Positions 55,717-64,000 of a stretch of DNA of 64,000 nucleotides are shown here, one piece after another. Source of the stretch: Calliphora vicina. Its lineage: Eukaryota; Arthropoda; Insecta; Diptera; Calliphoridae. Location of the stretch: positions 4,473,501 through 4,537,500 of the forward strand of contig NC_088782.1 of NCBI RefSeq assembly GCF_958450345.1, given 5' to 3'. The translations under genes and the position numbers were made by a program. The first letter of the stretch is position 1; each line of letters starts with the position of its first letter. The notes beneath the pieces were generated by a model. The model saw nothing but the letters and a program-made list of their open reading frames with translations, made no database searches and was not told the DNA's origin.

Positions 55717-57300
55717 AAATGTTGCTATTAAATAATTACTTTTGTAATTTAATTTTAAACAAGTAAGAGTGCTATATTCTAAATATTTTTAGGTAAACAA
55801 AATTTATTTTTTTTCCAGTTTTTTTCATTTTTTGGAAAAAAAAGTTTTTTGATTGTTATTTTAATTTTTTTAAAATTTAAAATTGTTTGTTTTTTAAATT
55901 TTAAATTTTTTTTTTTTAAATTTTAATTTTTTTTTGTTTTTTCAATTTTAAAAAAAAAATTCGGGTTAAAAAATATTTTTTCCGATTTTGACCCATTGTA
56001 GGTCCAACTTACTATAGTCTTATATACGTCGTTGCAAATGTCTTTGAAATATCAATCATTAGATATCCATATTGTCTATATTAATGTCTTAGTAATCCAG
56101 ATATAAGTCAAAAATAGGTCAAAAATCGAGGTTGTCCTGGTTTTTTCCTCATATCTCAGCCATTTGTGGACTGATTTTAACTATCAAACTTCTCGAAATC
56201 ATGCCTGACAGAACTATTGAAGATTTGAATCCCGAAGATATCTGAGGTCTTCAGAAATTTGATTTCAACAGACAGACGGACATGGTTTAATCGACTCCGC
56301 TATCTAAAAAGATCCACAATATATATACTTTATAGGGTCGGAAATTTAAAATGTAGAAATTACAAACGGAATGACAAACTTATATACACCCTTCTCACGA
56401 AGGTGAAGGGTATAAAAATTGAAATGTGTTGGTAATTGTCGTTCTAATGAGATATAAAAGACAAAAATTGGTTAAAAAATTATTAAAAAATCGCAGGGCC
56501 ATTAACGTGACTCAGACCACTAGAACAAGAAATGTAGGAACAAAATTAACATATTTTGAGAAATATTAAAACAAAAGTTTATTCCTACTTAAAATATATC
56601 CATATTTACTTGTATATGAGATTTTATCTTCATAGGATACAGTTAACATATTCGCAGGTATAACCAAAAAAAAATATTTTTTTTAATGGCAGTTTCAAAA
56701 CTGCAAATTTCAAAATTGTTTGATCATCACATGGGGATTTATTGACAACGTAATAGGGAATAAAAATGTGAAAAAGTATGTCAATACCTCCTATAGTTTT
56801 TCCGTACCTGCGATTTTCGAGAACAACTCTTCCTTACTGTTATTATTTTTAATTAAAACCAATTCAGAATATTATAGTCCAGGTCAGTTTAAATATAGTC
56901 TGAATGTTTCACTAAAATCGGAAAACCTAACCTAAACGCTAAACCTTAAATCTTGAGGGTCAAAGGTAAAATTTTTCAATATTTGGAATTTCTAATGTAT
57001 AGATAGCGAAATATGATATATTTTTGGGACGATTTTGATGAAACTTAAGAAAAATATAACATGAAGTCTAGTATTTACGATAACAGTACAAAAATTTAAA
57101 TTAACTCTTAATAGCACTTGGTGTCCAGATGACTGTGTTTTTCGTTAAAATCACGAAAAACACAGTAATTTTGACCCCAAGTGCTATTAAGGGTTAATTC
57201 CATTTTTGTACTGTTATTGTATATCTCATTAGAACGACAATTACGTACACATTTCGATTTAAATTAAATTGCAAAAGTAATTACTTAATAGCAACATTTT
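55717..57300. mobile_element. Inverted-repeat element split by F1h
   Basis: The left arm is 55717-55757 (AATGTTGCTATTAAATAATT, then ACTTTTGTAATTTAATTT). It resumes after the F1h insertion at 56416-56455 (TTGAAATGTG, GTAATTGTCGTTCTAATGAG). The right arm 57215-57300 is the reverse complement of the joined left arm. A second, inner hairpin with arms of about 68 bp lies at 57079-57215 (ACAGTACAAAAA, TTAATAGCACTTGG, ACTGTGTTTTTCGT). No coding sequence. Without F1h it is about 920 bp. Confidence 0.75.
55757..56415 (-). mobile_element. F1h: DINE-like element with defined insertion site
   Basis: Minus orientation: 3' end AAACAAGTAAGAGTGCTATA; A/T tract; CCATTGTAGGTCCAACTTAC; core with CATGGTTTAATCGACTCCGC; a reduced GTCY tract (56270-56283); and the 5' hairpin CCCTTCTCACGAAGGTGAAGGG then TATAAAAA. 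The 3' CCGAA hairpin is deleted. The unfilled copy of the host arm places the insertion inside an A-run, so both ends lie in T/A homopolymer. Confidence 0.85.
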
Positions 57301-59369
57301 TTTCAATATTATCAGACTATAACTTTTTGAGTTATTTAGTTGATTTTTGATGGCCAAAATAAATTCTCCTAATAACACCACATTTGGATCAGCAATTTCA
57401 TACTGATCAATTTTTTTTTTAAAAACAGAAACCGAACATTTTATCAGATACTCTATGTGTTAGTGAATGTATGTGCGAGTATATCTAAATTTAAACGCAC
57501 ACAAAACCCAGTTGATTGCGTGCATTCATGCAAGTTTCATATCAATTGCATTTGATATTGAATTTACTATTATTTGTACTTGTTTGTACATACACACACG
57601 CACACACATATGTACAAATAAAGTAACATAAACATAAATGTATCTATATGTATTTGATTTGTGTATTAGTGAGAGTATTCCAGCCCAGTGAACAAGCGAG
57701 TTTAAGACCAAAAATTAAAAGCAAATACATATATCCTTCGAGCGTTGAAAGAAGTTTTGAGAACAATAAATTTCTCAGAAATTATAACTATTTTTCTAAA
57801 AGTATCTTGAATATTTAGGTAAAAGTTTGAAACAAACTTGATATCAAATGATGATACAATAATTTTACTAACTTTGACCGAATGTTTGCTGGGTGTTTTC
57901 TTATGTGTGTGTGTGTATGTGAGTGTACAATAGAAAGTGATACCATTCATTCATGATTGCATTTCTAAACAATTTGATTAAATACAATAAAGTGATGACA
58001 TTAAATAAACCATCAATTCACATTGAAATTATCGAAATTGAAAAAAAATAAACGTGAAACTAGAACACAGATAATCAAAACGCTATTATGTTCAGTTACT
58101 TGTAAAATCAACACCTGGTCATGATTGAACTTTCAAATTAATTGTTATACAGGTAAATAACAAATAAAAATTATACGAGTATTATACAATTCATGAAATG
58201 AAATAAAAGCAGTAAATAGGTTTTATATTTTTGTGTGTGTTTTTTAGGGGGGGGAGGGATAAGTAATTATTTAAAAACAAATGTGCGAATGACAATAAAA
58301 TATGGTTGAGTATATTTGAATTGACAGCCAAACACAAAAGATAAGTAACACATTGTAGTAAAAGAATGTTAAAAACTTTTGTATGACCAAAACTGTAAAT
58401 AACCTAATGGCCAATTAAATTCCCAATAAATATTGATACAAAATTAATATGGCCAATTTACCTACATTCATCTCAATTATTGTGAAAAAAGCAAACATTT
58501 TATAAGTAAATAAATAATAAATCATTGTTTAAGTTTCCAAACTTTCCATTTCTTTTATCTATTTAAAATACATCCAATTAATTTGATTTTCTTAAGCAGC
58601 ATACAAAAATGGAAAATAAGAGAAAGATTGTAACAATTAAAAAAAATTATAATGAAAAAGTTTCAATTTCAATATCATTTTTATTGAATTCAAATCAATC
58701 AAAAACAAATCAGCAACAAGTAAATAATTAATACAATTTTACAATTAAAATGGCATTAAAAGAATCAGAAAAAATAAACAGCAAATGCCTTTCAGGGTTT
58801 TGTTTGTGTTGGAAAAGAAAATGATGAAAAAAAAATTATAATTTAATTGCAATAAAATACAATTTTATTACAGATTTATGGATGAGTTTGTATTGATAAT
58901 TTAATTACAGGAAATTCATTTTAAAAAGTATTGTTTTTTTATTTATTTTAGAAAATATGGCCTTAGGGAAAGTTTTTTTCTAGCTAGGTGAATTAATATG
59001 TATGTATGTGTTTATTTATCTAGGTAAATCAATTATAGGTATTATTTTACAAATAACAATTAAAATGAATATTGAACAATGCTACATAAATCATAAAGGG
59101 GGGAAAACAAAAATGTAACCTAACCTAGCCTATTGGAAATTTGTTAAAACTTTATGGTCATAAATAATTTGATGCTGCTCAAAAATTGTAAATTCGCTTT
59201 GGTTTGTCTTTTGTCAAGGCTCAAGGTGTAAATTTTGTATAAGAATTTATCGTTCAATTTCAATTGTATACATCCAATTATGCAATTTTTAAATTGTGGC
59301 ATCATGGTAATGTTTACCTACAATAGTTTCAATATATTAAGCTATGATAAATCAAGTTGCGGCAAAAAG
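57301..59369. other. Non-coding AT-rich stretch
   Basis: CA/TG runs (57590-57610, 57905-57925), a G-run near 58248-58257 and AT-rich filler. No gene or repeat family recognised. Confidence 0.55.
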
Positions 59370-59799
59370 AACTCGTTGATCATTACTCTCTAGCGCTCAC
59401 CATTCACAGTAACCGTTTGGGCCGCGACGTCTTCGAAGAAAAAAGGTCCGATGAATCCTCCAGCGAAAACAGCACTCCATACAGTAACTTTGAGCGGGTG
59501 TAATGGCTCTTCGTGGGTAACACGCGGATTTTCAGTGCCCCAGAAGCGTAAATTTTGCTAATTTACGTGGCCGCTAAGATGGAAATGGGCCTCATCACTC
59601 ATGATTATTTTTGATGAAAAATCATCTTCCTTATTGATCAAATATTCCGCGTTCTGGAGCAGTGTAGCGTAACATTGTTTATTAACGTGTATTTCGCATG
59701 TGTTTACTACACAAATGTCAAAACAGAACTGACATTAGGGGCCAATCGCAAAATTTATAGCATTTTCTGATAGGAGGATTACTTTTGCGCCACCTTGTA
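59370..59799 (-). pseudogene. Tc1/mariner-superfamily element, 5' end plus catalytic part
   Basis: On the minus strand the terminal repeat ACAAGGTGGCGCAAAAGTAA (59799 inward) leads to an ATG at 59697-59699 with MRNTR. After an internal deletion the catalytic region follows: FSSKIIMSDEAHFHLSGHVN, a stop, QNLRFWGTENPRVTHEEPLH, PLKVTVWSAVFAGGFIGPFF and FEDVAAQTVTVNGER. MSDEAHF holds the first catalytic Asp of this IS630/Tc1-type family common in insects. The rest of the catalytic domain and the other end are missing. Two premature stops are visible. Confidence 0.8.
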
Positions 59800-59805
59800 T
59801 TTTTA

Positions 59806-60312
59806 TTTAAAAAAAAAAAATTTTTTTCCCAAATTGTTTTTTAATTTTAAAAAAAAATTTTTTTTTTTAAAAATTTATGACAAAAAATTTTTTTGATGAA
59901 AAAAAATTCCCGATTTTGATGCATTGTAGGTCCAAATTATTGACAAAAAAAAATTCGGGTTAAAATTTTTTCCCGATTTTGACCCATTGTAGGTCCAAAT
60001 TACTATAGCTTTATACACATCGTTACAATGGAGTTTGAAATATCTATCATTAGATATCCATATTGTCTATATTAATGACTTAGTAATCCATCAACTCAAC
60101 TTGATGGTAATCCAGATATATGTAGATCAAAAATAGGGCAGAAACCGAGGTTGTACCGGTTTTTTCCTTATATCTCAGCCGATTTTAAATAGTAACCGAG
60201 CCGGGAGAAGTCCCTGTATATTAATGTATCAGTCATGTTTATAAGTTATTTGGGGGCTACGGAAAGTTGATTTCGACATACGGACGGACAGACCCATGTC
60301 CGTCAGTCTGAT
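59806..60312 (-). mobile_element. F1i: 5'-truncated and partly duplicated F1
   Basis: Minus orientation: A/T tract; CCGATTTTGACCCATTGTAG and GTCCAAATTACTATAGC; TTGGGGGCTACGGAAAG; and a GTCY remnant GACGGACAGACCCATGTCCG. It stops at the GTCY tract. The TTGTAGGTCCAAATTA block occurs twice (about 59925 and 59985), so a segment of about 60 bp is duplicated. The 3' hairpin end is missing. Confidence 0.75.
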
Positions 60313-60998
60313 TGTATGAAACAAAATTATAGGCGATTTGGAACATCCACATTCAATTCACACACATTTAATTTATATTCAATCGGAAAAAGTCAGTCTT
60401 ATATATTTCCCGTTCCCAATCCGTCCTCTCCCTATTAGTCTTGGCTCAACCCTCAACTGTAATATACCGCCTCTGTACCTCAAATCTCGGTGATCGTCTC
60501 ATCTCCTTTCCAGTTCCTATATAAATAACAGCCAATTCGACCACCAATTATACTGTATCTTCAATAATATGGCCGCTATCAAAGTTCGGAAGTCCTTATT
60601 GGTAGACCCTTTATATTTAGTCGAAATATCATTCTTAAGTCAAAATTTAATAGAAAATATGCTATATAGTTTGAAAAAGTAGCTTTTATCTTATGGCATC
60701 CTTAGAAGCCAACCTTAAATTTTTGTCATGTTTTTTTTCCAACAATACGAGTATAAACAAATTTGTATGAAAACTAAATTTAAAAATTAAGGACATGATT
60801 TTCGAGATATCCTTCTTCAATGGGCTTTAATCATAATAAATATCATTTATCAGATATAAATGTTTTTTAAGGTAATTCATTAGAAGAAATAAACGTTCAA
60901 TGATTTAGTATATGTCAATAAAAAACATATATACTAGGTAGATATGGTGAATAGTTTTGAAATATGAATAAATAAGGAAACTCGAAATAAATAAAATT
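60313..60998. other. Non-coding; compositionally distinct segment 60400-60560
   Basis: From about 60405 to 60560 the sequence is pyrimidine-rich and higher in C (CCGTTCCCAATCCGTCCTCT) and contains CTATATAAATAACAGCC, a TATA-like box. This could be an LTR or a promoter fragment, but no ends or relatives in the window were found. The remainder is AT-rich. Confidence 0.35.
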
Positions 60999-61685
60999 TT
61001 TATATCCTACACCACCATAGTGGGGAGGGTATAATGCGTTTGTGCAGATGTTTGTAACGCCCAAAAATATTGGTCTAACATCCATCTTAAAGTATACCGA
61101 TCGACTTAGAATCACTTTTTGAGTCGATTAAATGATGTCCGTCTGGCTGGTTGACTGGCTGTCCATGCAATTTTGAAGATATTTCGATGAAATTTGGTAC
61201 ATATTATTTTTTCGGCCCAAGGTCCATGCCTATTGAAACTGGCTGAAATCGGTCCATTATTTCACCTAGCCCCCATATAAATGTCCTCTCGAAATTTGAC
61301 TTTATCGGTCATAAATGTTTAATGTATGTATGTATCTACACAAATTTCGCTCCAAATAAGTTTTATATATACAAAATTCATGTCACCAAATTTTGTTACG
61401 ATCGGTCTATAACTAGTCATAGCTCCCATATAGACCCGCTTCCGAAAATCATTTTAACGTGCATAAATCGCTTAAAAATGTGGGTATACTCACAAAATTC
61501 AACATAGTAAACTTTCATATTGACACAAATCACACGACCTAATTTAATGGTGATCGGGGCATAAATGGTCATAGCTCCCATAAAACCCCACTTCCGAAAA
61601 TCACTCAAAAATATAAATTATTGAAATTTTAAAAGAAAAATGTTTTTGCTCTTCTACTTAGTGTAGGGTATTATATGGCCGACCA
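60999..61685 (+). mobile_element. F2e: DINE/mini-me-like element
   Basis: It has the 5' hairpin ATATCCTACACC/GAGGGTAT and GAGTCGATTAAATGATG. The GTCY tract is reduced to GTCCGTCTGGCTGG (61137-61150). Two 153-bp-type units follow (GATCGGTC near 61400; GATCGGGG near 61552), then GTGTAGGGTATTATATGG and a truncated 3' hairpin. The CTTACTTG end is missing. Confidence 0.82.
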
Positions 61686-62094
61686 TTTATTATTCGAATG
61701 AGCTGAAATTTTAAATATAAATAGGCCTTGAGGAGGTCTACAAAAATGATATGACCATCGTTTTAAGCGTATAATTTTGCCTTGGATAGGATTTATTTAA
61801 AAAATTAAAAATCGGCGAATTTTTTTACCATTCCTACTAAAAAAAAATTAGAAATTATCACGTAGAAAACAAAATTCCACAATTTGACCTTGGAAAGGTA
61901 ATATTTAAAAAAAATTAAATCAGCCGATTTTTTTTTTATTATCTACTAAAATAACCTTAAAAATAAAAAAAATCATCAAGATTTAAATTTGGTCGTCTCG
62001 AAAATGATTTATGTGATATGTCGTAGGGAACTTGTTTTTCCTATTGGCACAATATCGACAAATTTTTGTCCTTACAAATCGGCCTACTTTAATG
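61686..62094. repeat. Right part of a CATTAGG-type/RptC element
   Basis: The right end, reverse-complemented, reads TA|CATTAAAGTAGGCCGATTT, close to the right end of the complete element at 63938. The inner block TCGAAAATGATTTATGTGAT, ATGTCGTAGGGAAC and GGCACAATATCGA is shared with that element, and 61697-61745 is shared with RptC near 54680. The left end is lost at F2e. Confidence 0.6.
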
Positions 62095-62096
62095 TA

Positions 62097-63615
62097 TACC
62101 AAATATTATCGAATTCAGAGGAACAAAAATTATTTTTTTTTTCGAAATTTTTGTTCAACCCAAAAATTTTTATTATTTTGTAACTTGGATTAGTTGTAAC
62201 TTTCCTGAATGAATTCATAGCTTCACATATAAATGTATGTTTGCATGTGGATTTTAATAATTGTGATTATTTGTTATAATTTTTTGGTGCAACTTTACTA
62301 AATCGTTAAGTGTAACTTCGTTAGAAATTCACCTTTGTAAAGTTATCTGCGCCAGTAATTATGCAACTTTTGTTGTAGCTGTCTTTTATCCTTTTTGTTA
62401 CTAATTAAGACCCCAGTATTATGAACAATGGTTGTGCATAATGTATGTCGGGTTAGATGGTAGTCTGTATTTATAATGTTGCATGTTTTTATTTGTTAAC
62501 AATTTCATAAACACTCGCTCACATATGCAAATGCAGGTGATGTGTTGTATACATACATAGATACTTACATATGTGTGTGTGTATTTTTCTCTTTCACTCT
62601 GTTGCTGTTTTCTTTCTTTTTTCGTTTTTTGCTCGTTTCTCTGTTCGTAATTATGCTAAAATGCAATTTACAAAATTACTACATGTATACGTGACTTTAA
62701 CAGATCTCTTCTCATTCTTTTGATGTTGTTAAAAAGTTTTTGTTTCTTCTGGGTTGTGTTCCAAAAACTAAAAACAAATGTGTGCGTAGAGTTGCTAACT
62801 GCATACATACATAGATACTCTCATATATATACGAAGTACATACATACATACATACATAATATATGTATACATAGATAATCTACTTTAGTAAACAAGTTAA
62901 GTTTATGTTAAATGTGCATGTTAATACTAATACATGCACATGTGTAACAAAACTAAACTACAATAGTATGAACAAAAAAAAAAAGAAAAAAACCTGGAAA
63001 ACTTCATGGTTTTAAAGTTTCTCATAAAAGAGAGAGAAAAAGAGCATAAAAAGTTAACAAAAACATAAATAAAGATACATTGATTATGAATCGCGATTAA
63101 AAACAAACATAATAATAATAATTTTCCAACACATGTGTGTGAAATTTAAATAACACTCATACGTAAAAGTTTCCTGCATACTGATGGCGTATGAGCGATT
63201 TTTAATTAGTGATTATAGTTTATACGAGCAGTTTATTGCTCATAGTTGCAGTAGTTGATGCGTTACTGCAGTTGAATATTTTTCTATAGTTTTTGTAAGT
63301 ATAACTTACTTTTTCGTATAATTTCGAATTTGTAGAAAAGTTTGTTGAAGTTGTTATTTTATAGGGTGACAAAGGCATAGACATATTGTAATATTAAAAT
63401 GAAACTAAACTACAGTAAGGAAAATTCATACCAAAACGGTTATAAAAAATGTTATTTTCCGATTTGTTATCTCCGATTAAAATTAAATTTTTACAGATAT
63501 TATTTATACAAAGCTGTCTTTAACTTAACCCCATTCTGGTTTGAAAATATAAACTGCGAAATTTAAAAAAAAAATTCACATATAAAACTCACCTTAAATT
63601 TTAAGTTAAACAATG
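62097..63615. other. Non-coding stretch with TACA/TATG repeats
   Basis: TACATACATA runs (62838-62870) and TG runs (62570-62580). No gene or RNA is recognised. Confidence 0.55.
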
Positions 63616-63617
63616 TA

Positions 63618-63938
63618 TAATAGGGTGGGCCCATTTTTAAGGACAAACAATTTTTTGATATTCTGCCCTCGATTTTGCGACAGCTTTTGGAATGATGAAC
63701 AAAAAAATTAAATTTTTTGACATTTTGTAACCTTTAAAATAAAAGGGTTTTTTTATTAAAAAAAAAAACTGCTCGGCCTACCAAAAAACCTTAAAAATTA
63801 AAGATGTGAAAAGCTCAAAAAAATTAAATGTGGGCCTCTCGAAAATTATTTTTTTGATATGTCGTAGTGGAACTTTTTTTCCTCATGCCAAAAGCTATCG
63901 ATGGCACAATATCGATTGCTAAATCGACCCACCCAATG
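63618..63938. mobile_element. Complete 321-bp MITE of the CATTAGG type
   Basis: The left end is TA|TAATAGGGTGGGCCCATTT. The right end, reverse-complemented, is TA|CATTGGGTGGGTCGATTT. TA flanks both sides (63616-63617, 63939-63940). The inner right part matches 61986-62060. No coding sequence. It is the smallest and only un-nested member of this end type in the window. Confidence 0.7.
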
Positions 63939-63940
63939 TA

Positions 63941-64000
63941 CAACTTTAATTTTGATTTAGTTTTATAGAGAAAATGAAATCTCTTTACTTATGGGGTACA
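63941..64000. other. Non-coding window end
   Basis: Sixty bases with nothing recognisable. Confidence 0.5.

Overview
The window is AT-rich animal DNA with no recognisable host gene. The repeats point to a brachyceran, probably calyptrate, fly (blow fly, house fly or stable fly type). Two families carry a (GTCY)n tract after a GAGTCGATTAA core, like the dipteran mini-me/DINE-1 elements. There are also mauritiana-type mariners, Tc1, hAT, Helitron and pogo-like elements, and unique stretches rich in TG/CA and TACA repeats. Species cannot be read from the sequence. No exon, tRNA, rRNA or CRISPR array could be supported, so the window is best read as a very large intron or an intergenic desert that has taken up transposons for a long time.

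The two commonest repeats are called F1 and F2 here. Both have a 5' hairpin starting ATACCC, a matching subterminal inverted repeat near the 3' end, a GTCY tract, a short 3' hairpin and a CTTACTTGTTTT end. This is the layout of Helentron-derived DINE/HINE elements. F1 copies lie near 1.6, 18.5, 19.1, 25.6, 34.9, 47.0, 50.8, 55.8 and 59.8 kb. F2 copies lie near 15.8, 21.2, 30.5, 35.0, 46.7 and 61.0 kb.

Layout. 0-5 kb: F1a, a TIR element (2472-3731) and a foldback. 5-8.4 kb: a likely TIR element swollen by a Mutator-like MITE with a 9-bp target duplication (6325-6791) and a solo LTR (7708-8277). 9.7-13.8 kb: a 1.5-kb Helitron and a head-to-head Helitron pair. 15.5-22 kb: two copies of a CATTAGG-ended, TA-flanked element, each carrying an F2, with a tandem F1 pair between them. 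23.4-27.4 kb: a complete but dead Tc1 element, a Helitron 5' end, an unexplained coding-like stretch, an F1 and a mariner tail. 28.8-33.5 kb: a decayed mariner split by a solo LTR, an F2 holding a Harbinger-type MITE, a second LTR type and a hAT element with an 8-bp target duplication. 34.7-37.6 kb: a third CATTAGG element carrying F1, F2, mariner, LTR and LINE insertions. 38.6-41.1 kb: a dispersed repeat, an LTR fragment, a second unexplained coding-like stretch and a 364-bp pure ATT array. 45.7-48.9 kb: a pogo/Tigger-like element, an F2-F1 chimera and a hAT remnant holding a 490-bp palindrome. 50.8-57.3 kb: F1, two inverted LINE tail fragments and a nested inverted-repeat element. 59.4-62.1 kb: a Tc1/mariner-superfamily remnant, F1 and F2. 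63.6-63.9 kb: a short complete MITE.

Every transposase recognised is broken by stops, frameshifts, deletions or a lost catalytic residue, so nothing here looks able to move itself. The main value of the window is its nested insertions. They give relative ages and, in several cases, exact insertion boundaries by comparison with an unfilled copy.
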